Origin: Planctomycetota bacterium
Lineage (GTDB): Bacteria > Planctomycetota > UBA1135 > UBA2386
DNA: 64,000 nt
Direction: 5' to 3'
NCBI GenBank assembly: GCA_016713175.1
Contig: JADJPQ010000002.1
Coordinates: forward strand, 434,001-498,000
The notes beneath the pieces were generated by a model. The model did not search any database, had not been told where the DNA came from, and was given only the letters and a program-made list of their open reading frames with translations. Every line of letters begins with the position of its first letter. The stretch's first letter is position 1. Below are positions 37,168 through 46,628 of the stretch, one piece after another. The position numbers and the translations under genes are program-made.

Positions 37168-37860
37168 ATGAACGACGACGCACCGACCGACGAACTGCGC
37201 CAACTGTGGGCATCCAGGATCGCCAGGCTCGACCGCATGGCTACCACTCACGAACTGCTGGTCGCCGATCTGCGGCGGCGCCGCGTCCGGTCGGCGCTGC
37301 TGCCGTCGCTGCCGTGGCGGTTGCTCGAGATCGCCGGACTGATTGCCCTGATCGTGATCCTCGCACCCATCGTTGCCGCTCACCCGGACGATGCGCGCTA
37401 TCAGCTGCTCGGCCATGGAACGTTGCTGGCCATCGTCGTGCTGGCCATCGGGTCGGCGTTCTTGGCGCTTGCCATCGCGCGGCTGGATGTGGCCGGGCCA
37501 GTGACTTCCGTGCAGCGACGGTTCGAACATCTGCGCATCGCCGAAGTCCGAACGTTCCGCTGGGCATTGACCGGCGGCGCGCTGATCTGGCTGCCCCTGG
37601 CGGCGCTGGTGTTCGAAGCGTGCACCGGCACGGCCGCGTTGGCCGCGCTGCCGATGCCGTGGCTGCTGGCGAACCTCGCCTTCGGCGGGGCGCTGGTCCT
37701 GGGTGCGAGCGTCGCCTCGCGTGCCTTCGTCGAACGCCTCGATGCCGGACCGCGTGGCCGCCGGTGGCTCGAGGCTCTGTCCGGCAAGGGGCTGCGGCAG
37801 GCCGCCGCGAGATTGCGGGATCTCGAAGAGTTCGCGAGACCCGAAGGTCCGGCCGGCTGA
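37168..37860 (+). CDS. membrane protein, possible anti-sigma partner
   Basis: 230 residues: a soluble N-terminus (~1-50, with WASRIARLDRMATTHELL), TM helices at ~52-72, 84-105, 130-150 and 158-178, and a charged C-terminal tail. It has no zinc-binding anti-sigma motif. It starts 2 bases after an ECF sigma gene, so co-translation is near certain; a regulatory role is inference from that pairing only. Confidence 0.7.
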   Translation: MNDDAPTDELRQLWASRIARLDRMATTHELLVADLRRRRVRSALLPSLPWRLLEIAGLIALIVILAPIVAAHPDDARYQLLGHGTLLAIVVLAIGSAFLALAIARLDVAGPVTSVQRRFEHLRIAEVRTFRWALTGGALIWLPLAALVFEACTGTAALAALPMPWLLANLAFGGALVLGASVASRAFVERLDAGPRGRRWLEALSGKGLRQAAARLRDLEEFARPEGPAG

Positions 37861-37935
37861 ATCGTCCGGTGGCTGGCGCCACCGCCGGCGAGGTGGCCCA
37901 TTGGCGAGAACAGCGCCGCCGGCGACACTTCCTGG

Positions 37936-38862
37936 ATGCGCCTCGTCCCGAAACTGCTGCTTCTTTGCGCCGTCGCCGCACACGCGACCTCCCAACAACT
38001 CGTCCAGGCCCAGAACGACAACCTGTCGTACGGCAACTACGCCGTCGGCTGGCCGAGTTCGGTGATCGCGTTCCGCTTCACCAACACCGCCGCTGCCACA
38101 CTGGATGCCGCCCAGGTGTTCACCGGCAACCAGAGCGGCGCCAGCCACACGCTCGAGATCCGCACGCTGCATCCGACCACCGGCCTGCCCGACCTGCTCG
38201 TCGGCCAACCCGGCACCTTCAACGTCATCCACGCGCGCTGTTGGCAGGGCGCCCGCTTCGCGCAACCGGCGATGCTGGCCGCCGCCACCGACTACTTCCT
38301 CGTCTGGCGCGTCGCCGGCATGTTCCCGCAACACTCGGTCTGCGCCGACACGCTGTCGGGCGCGGTGCTCAGCGAAGTGCGCTACAGCGACGGCAGCAGC
38401 TGGCACGCGCAGAACACGACGTCGGCGAAGTTCCGGCTGTTTGCGCCGTACGCCGCCGGCAGCACCGCGACGTTCGGCAACGCCAAGCCCGGCATCTACG
38501 GCAACCCGACGATCGGGCTGTCCGGCTGGCCGGCGATCGGTTCGCCGATCGACGTCTGGCTCGACAACGCCGCGCGCGTCGCCAGTTCTGCCCCACCCAA
38601 CGCCGCGCTGCTGATCGGCTGGCCGATTCCCGGCGGGCTGCCGTTCCCGTTTGCCAACGTGTTCGTCACCGGCGAAGTGCTGCTGTTGATGAACACGCGG
38701 CTCCACAGCAGTCCGACCGCGGGCGCCGTCAGCCACACGCTGCAGGTGCCGAACACGCCGCTGGCCATCGGCCTGCCGGTGTCGTTCCAGTGGTTCGTGC
38801 TCGATCCGGCGGCGGCGGATGGCATCGCGCACTCGGCGGCGGTGACGGCGAACCTGCAGTAG
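37936..38862 (+). CDS. exported protein of unknown function
   Basis: 308 residues with a short signal peptide (MRLVPKLLLLCAVAAHATSQ). The mature protein has a jelly-roll-like N-terminal half (VIAFRFTNTAAATLDAAQVFTG; GASHTLEIRTLHP) and a C-terminal half ending with the planctomycete-type pattern of short hydrophobic strands (VPNTPLAIGLPVSFQWFVLDPAAADG). No catalytic residues recognised. It follows the sigma/membrane pair on the same strand after 75 bases. Confidence 0.72.
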   Translation: MRLVPKLLLLCAVAAHATSQQLVQAQNDNLSYGNYAVGWPSSVIAFRFTNTAAATLDAAQVFTGNQSGASHTLEIRTLHPTTGLPDLLVGQPGTFNVIHARCWQGARFAQPAMLAAATDYFLVWRVAGMFPQHSVCADTLSGAVLSEVRYSDGSSWHAQNTTSAKFRLFAPYAAGSTATFGNAKPGIYGNPTIGLSGWPAIGSPIDVWLDNAARVASSAPPNAALLIGWPIPGGLPFPFANVFVTGEVLLLMNTRLHSSPTAGAVSHTLQVPNTPLAIGLPVSFQWFVLDPAAADGIAHSAAVTANLQ

Positions 38863-38942
38863 CCAGTCGCCGGGCGATATCCGCACAACGGCAGCGTGGC
38901 GCGCACGGCTCCACGCTACCGGCCGAAGCCCGCTGCGGTGGC

Positions 38943-39407
38943 TCAGCCGAAGCGATCGAGGATCTGCCGCCAGTTGGGTCGCGGCCGCAGCGCCAGCCGC
39001 AACAGCCGCCAGAACCGCCCGCGCCGCGCGTCCTGCGATGGCGAACCGCCGGTCGCGCGCAAGCGCTCGACCTCGCCGGGCCGGACGAACGCGCCGCGGC
39101 AGGTGGTGCACCGGTGACACTCGAGATCGCCGCACCGATACGCCTGCAGCGTCCAGCCGCGACACCGCGGGCAGCGCCGGTGATCCCTGGGCAACGGTTC
39201 GCAGACCCAACCATCGGCGTCACCGCACGCGACCCCGACCCGAGTCAACCAGGTCTCCAACTCGGTGCGGTCGAACCAGCGGCCGCCGCAACTGCCGCAG
39301 CGATCGACCAGCAGCCCCCGCTTCAACTGTTCGGACATGCCGATGCCGCAGAACGGGCAGTCGACTCCCGGCATTGCGGCCGACCGCGCGAGTGGATCGT
39401 GGGTCAT
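38943..39407 (-). CDS. double zinc-ribbon protein (zf-TFIIB type)
   Basis: 154 residues with two zinc ribbons: CPFCGIGM...RCGSCGGRWFDRTEL at ~17-52 and CPRCRG...CTTCRGAFVRPGEVERL at ~78-113. The CxxC...CxxCGGxWFDxxEL pattern is that of the zf-TFIIB family. The C-terminal ~35 residues are basic. Function is unknown. It lies 43 bases downstream of the DPP-IV-type gene on the same strand. Confidence 0.8.
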   Translation of the reverse strand: MTHDPLARSAAMPGVDCPFCGIGMSEQLKRGLLVDRCGSCGGRWFDRTELETWLTRVGVACGDADGWVCEPLPRDHRRCPRCRGWTLQAYRCGDLECHRCTTCRGAFVRPGEVERLRATGGSPSQDARRGRFWRLLRLALRPRPNWRQILDRFG

Positions 39408-39450
39408 GGCTCCCGGGGCTACCGACGGCCAGCCTCCGGATTCACGCCGA

Positions 39451-41661
39451 TCACAGCGGCTTCCACGCCGGATCCAGCAGCTTCTGCAACGCCCGCCATT
39501 CGAACTCCCGGTGATGCGGCGACACCTCGCCGGCCAGTCCGTGGGTGCTGCGCGGATAGAACATCACCTCGAAGTTCTGTTTGCCGGCGGTCTGCAGTTC
39601 CCACAGCAGCTGCATCGCGTTCTGCATGTGCACGTTGTCGTCCATGGTGCCGTGCACGATCACCAGGTGGCCGTGCAGATTCTTGGCCGCCTTGATCACC
39701 GAGGTCGCGTCGTAGCCCTGCTTGTTCTCCTGCGGCGTGCGCATGAAGCGCTCGGTGTAGATCGTGTCGTAGAGCCGCCAGTCGTAGACGCCAGCACCGG
39801 CCAGCCCGAGCGCGAACTTCTTGCTGTGCGTCAGCGCGAACGCCGCCATGAAGCCGCCGTAGCTCCAGCCGGAGATGCAGACGCGCGCCGGGTCGCCACC
39901 GTGGTTCTGGCAGACGAAATCGACTGCATCCTCGAGGTCCTTCAGTTCCTGCACGCCCAGTTGCTGGTAGCACTTGCCGGTGTGCGCCTGGCCGCGACCG
40001 CTGGCCGAGCGGACGTTCACCTGCAGCACGACGAACCCCTGCTGGCCGAGAAACTGGTGCTGCGTCGACGGTGCCCACGAGTCGTTGACCGACGGCGCAT
40101 CGGGACCGGAGTAGGTCGGCAGGAACACCGGATACTTCTGCCCGGCCTTCCAGGCGTGCGGCAACTGCAGCGACGCATCGAGTTCGTAGCCATCGCGGGC
40201 GCGGATCGTCAGCCGCCGCCGCGGCGCGAAGCCGTGCTTGTCGGCCGCCGGACCGAGCCCGGTCTGCCCGACCTCGCGCACGACCGCACCGGTCCTGCCA
40301 TCGAGGACCTGCACCTTCGGCGGCTGGTTCATCGCCGACCAGCGATCGATCACGAACGAGCCGTCGTCGTTCAGTTCGAACGCATGCGTGCCGGCACCCG
40401 AAGTGATGCGCGTCAGCTCGCCGCTGTCGAGGCCTACGCGATACAGGTTGCGATCGATCGCGCCATCCTTGCTGCCTTCGAACCACAACGTGCCGGCAGC
40501 TTCGTCGAGCTTGACGATCCGCCGGACCTGCCACTCACCCTCGGTGATCGGCTTGACCTGGCCACCGCCGGCGGCGACGCGGTAGATGTGCTGATAGCCA
40601 GTCCGCTCCGACATCCACAGGAATGAACCATCGCGCAACCACCGCGGCGACTCGGGCCGGTTGACCCAGGTCGGCGATTCCTCGCGCAACCACTTCGTCA
40701 ACGCGCCGGTGGCCGGGTCGACGGCGCACAGCTCGGCCCAGGTCTGGATCCGATCCTGCAGCGTCAGCAACAGCGTCTTGCCGTCCGGCGTCCATTCGAC
40801 GCGGGCGACCAGCACGTCCTTCGGGAACGCCGCGAGATCGACGGCCACCACCTTGCGGCCGTCGCGGTGCGCCACCGACATGCGCGCGAACGGGTTCGGA
40901 TCGCCGGCCTTCGGGTAGTTGCTGACATCGGCGACGACCGCGCGTTCTTCATCGAGGAAACCCTCGGGCACGTGGTCGACCAGCGTGAACTCCTTGACCG
41001 GCGACTCGTCGAGGGACAGGAACGCGATCATGTCGCCCTGCGGACTCCACCAGTGCCCCTGGAAGTCGCCACGACCGTAGATCTCCTCCTGATAGACCCA
41101 GTCGAGCATGCCATGGAACAACTCGGGGCCGCCGTCGGTCGTGATCTGCCACTCGTCGCGGGTCACCAGATCGATCACCGAGAGGTTGTTGGCCCGGACG
41201 AACGTCGCGGCGCTGCGCGCCGCATTCAGGTGGATCTCGCTCTTGCGACCAGCGGCGACGCCATCGCTGGTCAGGCGCACGGCCTGGTCGGAGGGCTTGA
41301 CGCCGCCGCGACCACCCCGACCGCGACGCCGGCCCTCGCCACCGCCACTGGCTGGAGCGACCTCGTCGAGCCAAAGATCGCCCTCGTGCAGCAGCACGGT
41401 TGCAACCGGCGCCGCCGCCGCCGGCGCCGGACGTTCTCCGGCCGGCGCGACCTTGCCGGTCTTCGGATCAAACCACATCCGACGCTTGCCGTCGAACAAC
41501 TCGACATGGACGCCATCGTGCGCCCAGATCGCGCTCGGGATCGTGCCGGTCCATTCCAGACGTTGCCGCGTGTCGGCGAACGTCAGCGGCGTCGGTTCCT
41601 GGGCCGGCAGCAGGGTGGGGAGCAGGGCGAGGACGGACACCCGGACGGACGGCGTGCGCAT
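39451..41661 (-). CDS. exported S9 family (dipeptidyl-peptidase IV type) serine peptidase
   Basis: 736 residues. Signal peptide ~1-20. Residues ~25-480 form the N-terminal propeller, with the double-Glu substrate motif in DWVYQEEIYGRGDF. The alpha/beta hydrolase domain carries Ser600 (GWSYGGFMAAF), Asp near 674 (GTMDDNVHMQ) and His707 (RSTHGL), all in the right order and spacing for S9B enzymes. It should release N-terminal dipeptides, often Xaa-Pro, outside the cytoplasm. A low-complexity GEGRRRGRGGRGG insert lies near residue 130. Confidence 0.93.
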   Translation of the reverse strand: MRTPSVRVSVLALLPTLLPAQEPTPLTFADTRQRLEWTGTIPSAIWAHDGVHVELFDGKRRMWFDPKTGKVAPAGERPAPAAAAPVATVLLHEGDLWLDEVAPASGGGEGRRRGRGGRGGVKPSDQAVRLTSDGVAAGRKSEIHLNAARSAATFVRANNLSVIDLVTRDEWQITTDGGPELFHGMLDWVYQEEIYGRGDFQGHWWSPQGDMIAFLSLDESPVKEFTLVDHVPEGFLDEERAVVADVSNYPKAGDPNPFARMSVAHRDGRKVVAVDLAAFPKDVLVARVEWTPDGKTLLLTLQDRIQTWAELCAVDPATGALTKWLREESPTWVNRPESPRWLRDGSFLWMSERTGYQHIYRVAAGGGQVKPITEGEWQVRRIVKLDEAAGTLWFEGSKDGAIDRNLYRVGLDSGELTRITSGAGTHAFELNDDGSFVIDRWSAMNQPPKVQVLDGRTGAVVREVGQTGLGPAADKHGFAPRRRLTIRARDGYELDASLQLPHAWKAGQKYPVFLPTYSGPDAPSVNDSWAPSTQHQFLGQQGFVVLQVNVRSASGRGQAHTGKCYQQLGVQELKDLEDAVDFVCQNHGGDPARVCISGWSYGGFMAAFALTHSKKFALGLAGAGVYDWRLYDTIYTERFMRTPQENKQGYDATSVIKAAKNLHGHLVIVHGTMDDNVHMQNAMQLLWELQTAGKQNFEVMFYPRSTHGLAGEVSPHHREFEWRALQKLLDPAWKPL

Positions 41662-41765
41662 GGTGCCGTTCTACGGAGTCGGCGGACCTGGCGCGAGGCA
41701 CTGGCGGAACCGCCGCCGCGGAATAGGATCTCCGGTGGCTGCCAGCGGGCAGCCGAAGAAGAACC

Positions 41766-42476
41766 ATGAGCCACAACCCTTACGCATTTGCCGTCCCGGC
41801 GGCCCAGGCCGAACCCGATGTTCGCGCCGCGTTCCTGAAGAAGGTCTACTCGCTGGTGCTGGGCGGCGTGCTCGCGTTCGCGGCGACGCTGTGGGCGGCC
41901 GGCAACGTGCCTTCGGTCAGCAACCTGTGTGTCAGCCTCTGGCAGCTGACGCGCGGCAGCGCCCTGGGCATCCTGGTCTATTTCGCGATCACGATGGGCG
42001 GCTTCTGGGTGGTCCATTTGTTGGCCCGCACCAGCCCGCTGAACCTGATCGCCTACTTCACGTGGACGTTCGTGCTCGGCCTCCTGGTCGCACCGCCGGT
42101 GCTCGCGACCGCGGCCAACGCGCCGCAGACGCTGACGATGGCGGCGATGCTGACGGCGGTGACGTTCACCGGCATCACCGCCTACGTGATCACGACCAAG
42201 AAGGACTTCTCGTTCCTCGGCGGGATCCTGTCGATGGGCTTCTGGCTGTTGCTCGGCCTGGCGCTGTGCGGCTGGATCTTCGGCTTCCACGCGCCGCTGC
42301 TGTTCTCCGGCCTCGGCGTCGCGCTGTTCGCCGGCTACATCGTCTACGACACCAGCAATGTCGTCCGCAACTACCCGGCGGACATGGCGGTATCGGCGGC
42401 GGTCACGCTGTTCACCGACGTGGTCTATCTGTTCATGCACGTGCTCAGCCTGCTGAATCGTCTGCGGGAGGAGTGA
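41766..42476 (+). CDS. Bax inhibitor-1 / YccA family membrane protein
   Basis: 236 residues with seven TM segments. It starts MSHNPYAFAVPAAQAEPDVRAAFLKKVY, typical of this family, and ends with TM7 preceded by the conserved YIVYDTSNVVRNYP (D-TS... in place of the DTQ motif) and DVVYLFMHVLSLL. The Asp residues of the pH-sensing pair are in the expected places. Bacterial members are thought to leak Ca2+ or stabilise FtsH; function here is inference. Followed by a good hairpin terminator. Confidence 0.9.
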   Translation: MSHNPYAFAVPAAQAEPDVRAAFLKKVYSLVLGGVLAFAATLWAAGNVPSVSNLCVSLWQLTRGSALGILVYFAITMGGFWVVHLLARTSPLNLIAYFTWTFVLGLLVAPPVLATAANAPQTLTMAAMLTAVTFTGITAYVITTKKDFSFLGGILSMGFWLLLGLALCGWIFGFHAPLLFSGLGVALFAGYIVYDTSNVVRNYPADMAVSAAVTLFTDVVYLFMHVLSLLNRLREE

Positions 42477-42548
42477 CCTGCCGGCGCCGACGCGCGCCGC
42501 AACGACGAACTCGGACCGGGGTCTGCCTGTCCCCCCCGGGCCACGCGC

Positions 42549-42582
42549 GAGCCGATGGCGAGCCCATCGGCTCGTGTTGTTT
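42549..42582 (+). terminator. rho-independent-like terminator after the Bax-inhibitor gene
   Basis: Perfect 10-bp stem GAGCCGATGG / CCATCGGCTC, 5-base loop, followed by GTGTTGTTT. It starts 73 bases past the stop codon and could serve the convergent gene less well, as the T-rich side faces right. Confidence 0.65.
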
Positions 42583-42676
42583 CCAGGGCGGCCGCGTCGC
42601 GCTCGATTCAAGGCTGCGCTGCCCCCGGCACCGGGCGCAGCTCGCGCAGCCGCACTGGTGATCAACGCGCCTCCGG

Positions 42677-44038
42677 TCACCGCATGCCGACCGTCGCCTG
42701 CCCACCGGCCGTGAACACCGCGCCGACCGCGTTCGCCCCGCCGGCCAGCAGCGCCGCGCCCTGGAAGTGGACCATGCCACCGATCAACACCGGATCCGTC
42801 GGCACGACCTGCGTCCAGACCGCGCGGTCCCCCGCCAGCACCAGCGCAACCGCGGCCTCGGCGGAGTTCTGTTGCGTGCAGCCGGGCAGTCCCGGAATCG
42901 GCAACGACCGCGCCGTGCACCCGAACACCAGGAACGGCAGGCTGCCCGCAGGCAGGTTGTCCATCGCCAACCCGAACGTGTCGCCAAGCCACGGCAACGA
43001 CGCCGGCAACGGCGCGAGCACCGGCAGACCGACACTCCCGGGACATCCACCGCCGCTCGTGACGAAAGTCGCCGGATCCACCGAACTGCCCAACCAGGTG
43101 TCGGCCCGCGGTGCCGCGGCGCTCCCGCCGCCGAACATCACCAGCTGCTGCCGCGCCGCGTCCCAGACCATCGCGTGCCCGGATCGCGCCGTCGGGGCGA
43201 CCGCAGTCCTCGGCTGCTCCCAGATCCCGCCGTTCCACTCCCAGGTCTCCTGCAACAGGAACGGCCCATGATTGCCACCAAACAACACCACGCGCTGGCG
43301 CGAGGTGTCGTAGGTCAAGGACACATCGATCGGTACGGGATCCGGTGAGTTGGTGGCGAGCACCTCCCGCCAATCGCCGTTCCAAGTCCAGGTATCCTGC
43401 GTCCCGCCACCGAACAGCACGACCTGCTGGCGTGCGGCGTCGTAGGCCATGCCGTGCTGCAGACGCGGCGACGGGCTCTGCGTCGGTAGCGCCCGCGTCC
43501 AGTTCGCGCCATCCCACGACCAGGTGTCGCCTGACAAGAAGACCGCATCGTAGCCGCCGAACAGCACGACCCGTGCACGTGCCGCGTCGTCGGCCATGCC
43601 ATGCCAGCAGCGACCGCTCGGCGCAACCGCAGGTGACGCCGGCAACCAGTTCGCGCCGTTCCAGAGCCAGGTGTCGGCCAGCATCGCAATCTGGTTGTTG
43701 CCGCCGAACAGCACGACTTGCTGGCGTGCGGTATCGAAGGCCAGCGCATGCCCGAAGCGGGCGCCCCGACGGGCTCCGGCGGTGACCTCGGACCAGAGCG
43801 TTCCGTTCCACTGCCAGGTGTCGTCCAGCACCCCGTTCGCGCCAAGCCCTCCGAACAGTAGCACTCGCTGCCGTGCGGCGTCGCCGACCATCGCGTGCAT
43901 CGTCCGCGCCGATGGTGCGCTGACCGGAGCCACGGGTTGCCACCGCACACCGCCCTGGGCGCGACCAGCGACGGACAACGGCCAGAACGACAGAAGAACC
44001 GCGAACGCAGTGTTCAGGGCACGATGAGCGATGGGCAT
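42677..44038 (-). CDS. exported Kelch-repeat protein
   Basis: 453 residues from ATG 44038 (MPIAHRALNTAF), chosen because GGAG lies 9 bases upstream and a signal peptide follows. Six or seven Kelch-like repeats of ~50 residues share the scheme HAMVGDAARQRVLLFGG...LDDTWQWNGTLW. The C-terminal ~140 residues begin GGGCPGSVGLPVL and match the C-terminal domain style of other exported planctomycete proteins. Likely an extracellular propeller; no enzyme motif. Confidence 0.82.
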   Translation of the reverse strand: MPIAHRALNTAFAVLLSFWPLSVAGRAQGGVRWQPVAPVSAPSARTMHAMVGDAARQRVLLFGGLGANGVLDDTWQWNGTLWSEVTAGARRGARFGHALAFDTARQQVVLFGGNNQIAMLADTWLWNGANWLPASPAVAPSGRCWHGMADDAARARVVLFGGYDAVFLSGDTWSWDGANWTRALPTQSPSPRLQHGMAYDAARQQVVLFGGGTQDTWTWNGDWREVLATNSPDPVPIDVSLTYDTSRQRVVLFGGNHGPFLLQETWEWNGGIWEQPRTAVAPTARSGHAMVWDAARQQLVMFGGGSAAAPRADTWLGSSVDPATFVTSGGGCPGSVGLPVLAPLPASLPWLGDTFGLAMDNLPAGSLPFLVFGCTARSLPIPGLPGCTQQNSAEAAVALVLAGDRAVWTQVVPTDPVLIGGMVHFQGAALLAGGANAVGAVFTAGGQATVGMR

Positions 44039-44116
44039 CGATGAGGGCTCCACCTGGCTCTTACGCCCGGCGGAAGTCGATCCGCAGTAGCCGCAGTGCG
44101 TGGGTCCGGTGAGCGG

Positions 44117-45310
44117 TCAGTCCAGCCGCTGCAGCAGCAGCACCTTCAGATACTCCGACTCCGGCAATGACAACCAGAACGGATGATCCGGTCCGGCCCC
44201 CAGCCGCTGCCGCAGCGCGACCTTGAACGGCAACCCGGCGGCCGCCTGCCGCAACAGGTGCTCGAACTCAGGCAGCACGACGTGATGACTGCAGGTGCAC
44301 GTCAACAACATGCCGTGCGGCGCCAACAGCCGCAGCGCCAGCCGGTTCAGGTCGCGATAGCCGCGCAGCGCGCCGGTCAGTTCGCGGCGCGACTTGGCGA
44401 ACGCCGGCGGATCGAGCACGATCAGGTCGAACCGGTCCTGACCCTCGCGCAAGGACCGCAGGAAGTCGAAGACGTTGTCGGTCCGCGTCGCCAGGCCGCT
44501 CAGCACGTTGGCGGCGGCGCCGGCCTCGGCGGCGGCCAATGCCTCCGCCGATTGATCGACCGCGATTGCCGACGCGGCACCGCCGGCCAACGCTGCCAAC
44601 GAAAAGCCACCTTGATACGCGAACAGATCCAGCACGCGCCGGCCCTTCGCCAGGTCGCGCACGAGTCCGCGCGCCGGCCGCTGATCGAGATAGAACCCGG
44701 TCTTGTGCCCGGTCCACGGTCGCACCGTGTGGCGGACGCCGTGCTCGACGATCGTGACGTTCTCGATCCGCCGGCCGTGGAGCAGCCGGATTTCCTGCGA
44801 CAGCCCCTCGAGCTTGCGCGCGCCGACATCGTTGCGCGCCAGCACCGACTCGGCGGCGAGCTGCTCGGCCAGGAACGGCACGATCGCGTCGAGGCAGTTC
44901 TCGATCACCGGCGACGTCGCTTGCAGCACCAGCACCGGTCCGTAGCGATCGACGACCAGCCCTGGTAGTCCGTCGCTCTCGCCGTGAACGATGCGCGCGC
45001 CATCTTCCTTGCCGAGCATCCCGGCACGGCGTTCGATCGCGGCGCGCAGCCTGGCGTGGAAGAAGGTCTCGCGATCGGGCACATCGTGGCCGGGCCATGG
45101 CCCGCACGAGCGCAGCGCCAGCTTGCTGTGCGCCGAAGTGAACGCGAGGCCGAGGTCGCGACCTTCTGGATCGTGGACGCGGACGATCTGCCCACCGGGA
45201 ACCGACGGTTCCTGCAGATCGTCGCGATAGAACCAGGGGTGGCCGCGCCGCGCCAGCGTGGCGGCCTTGGCAGTCAACCGGATCGGCGGCGCGACGACAG
45301 GTCCGTTCAT
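44117..45310 (-). CDS. rlmI: RlmI-type 23S rRNA m5C methyltransferase
   Basis: 397 residues, the RlmI/YccW length (396). N-terminal PUA domain (RRGHPWFYRDDL), a middle domain (HGESDGLPGLVVDRYG; TGHKTGFYLDQRPAR) and a class I SAM domain (VLDLFAYQGGFSLAA, LIVLDPPAFAKSR, LLTCTCSHHV with the two Cys of m5C enzymes). It probably methylates C1962 of 23S rRNA. It stands 36 bases downstream of the fucosidase remnant. Confidence 0.88.
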   Translation of the reverse strand: MNGPVVAPPIRLTAKAATLARRGHPWFYRDDLQEPSVPGGQIVRVHDPEGRDLGLAFTSAHSKLALRSCGPWPGHDVPDRETFFHARLRAAIERRAGMLGKEDGARIVHGESDGLPGLVVDRYGPVLVLQATSPVIENCLDAIVPFLAEQLAAESVLARNDVGARKLEGLSQEIRLLHGRRIENVTIVEHGVRHTVRPWTGHKTGFYLDQRPARGLVRDLAKGRRVLDLFAYQGGFSLAALAGGAASAIAVDQSAEALAAAEAGAAANVLSGLATRTDNVFDFLRSLREGQDRFDLIVLDPPAFAKSRRELTGALRGYRDLNRLALRLLAPHGMLLTCTCSHHVVLPEFEHLLRQAAAGLPFKVALRQRLGAGPDHPFWLSLPESEYLKVLLLQRLD

Positions 45311-45346
45311 CGCCCGATCCTATGCGGTGCCTGCCGGCGACTGAAG

Positions 45347-46312
45347 CTACTGCCGGACCGGCCGGTAGACGTCGGCGATGATCCGCAGGCTGCCGTCCTG
45401 CTGACGGCGCCAGGTCAGATCGAAGTCGACGATGAACGTGCCGCGCTTCAGCGCGAGCGTCGACCGACCGCGGGCGATCAACAGGTCGCCCGATGCCACA
45501 GCGGTGTCCAGATCGAGGATCCACGCGATCGGATCCGCCATCCGCGTCCAGTAGGTGTCGATCGCCTTGCGGCCGATCGTCTGGTCGCCCGGACCGAGGA
45601 TCACCGCGTCGTCGGCGTAGCAGCGCGCAACGCCGGCCAGATCGCCGGCTTTGAACAACGCCTGCATGCGGTCCAGTTCCGCCCGCGCCGCGAGGTGCGC
45701 ATCCCGAACCGCCACCGATCCATCCAGGTTCGGTCGATCGGCGATGAACCGCACCGCCCGGAGGTTGCACACGGCGGTCTTGCCGAGCCGCTTCGCAGTC
45801 ACCTTCACATCGACGACCGAGGCGTCCGTGGTCTCCAGGGTGAGGTGCGCGCGCAGCCGCGCGTAGTCCTGCCAGCCCTTCGTCGGCCGGGCCAGCACGA
45901 ACTCGAACTCCGGCGCGTCGAAGCCGACTTCCAGCTCCCCGCCTTGCTCGCCCGGCGCGAGGGCATACTCGATCTCGACCCGATAGCTCGTGGCGGCCTC
46001 GAGATGGACGCCGGGCCACCGGGCATGGTCCTTCGTGTTGCTCCAGAATCCGAGGTTGCCGGTCGGCTCGAGCCGCAGGGTCTCGCCGACGATCGTCGCC
46101 GCGCTCGCCGGCAGCGTGATGACGCCATCGCGATCGGCGACGAACCGCTGCTTCCGTTGCAACGGTCCCGCCAGTTGCAGCGCCACCACCGTCGCGTGTT
46201 CGTGCGGATGCCGGCCACGCAGGTCGACATGGCGAACGCCCCTCCCATCGCGCCACCATGACAACACGCCCGGCTCGCCGACGATCCGGGCGGTGCGCAC
46301 ATCGGTGTCGAG
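45347..46312 (-). pseudogene. alpha-L-fucosidase, 3' part cut off by the IS
   Basis: This is the C-terminal third of the GH29 gene whose 5' part lies at 47843-49037. Removing the IS and one target copy joins AVPELD to TDVRTARIVGEPGVLSWWRDG in frame, and the total becomes about 718 residues. It contains the C-terminal beta-sandwich of GH29 proteins, a carbohydrate-binding-like region (SATIVGETLRLEPTGNLGFWS style) and a SnoaL/DUF4440-like end (GDLAGVARCYADDAVILGPGDQ). A GTG at 46300 could start a separate product, but there is no good ribosome site. The C-terminal DUF4440-like domain on a fucosidase is unusual. Confidence 0.8.
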
Positions 46313-46628
46313 TGACCCTGCCCCGGTTCCGTGGACACGGGGTTTGGAGGCAGGGCTTCATAGCTGCGAAATCGGCGCTGGTCAACTGGCTGGAACACCG
46401 CTTCGATCCGCCCGCCCGGCGAAGCAGACGCAGGCTCTGCAGAGGTGCAACCTGCTGAAGATAGCCGGGCCGACGGTGAGCCAACGGCTGCATCGCGGCC
46501 CCTGCCGGAGTCGATCGGCGGGGCCGACTTCTTTACGATTCTCGGCGATGTGCCGGTTGGACACCGGAGTCATGCCTTGCAAACCTCGGGGTCCGGGGCA
46601 GAGCCCCGGCGAAGTTCGTCGGCCTGAG

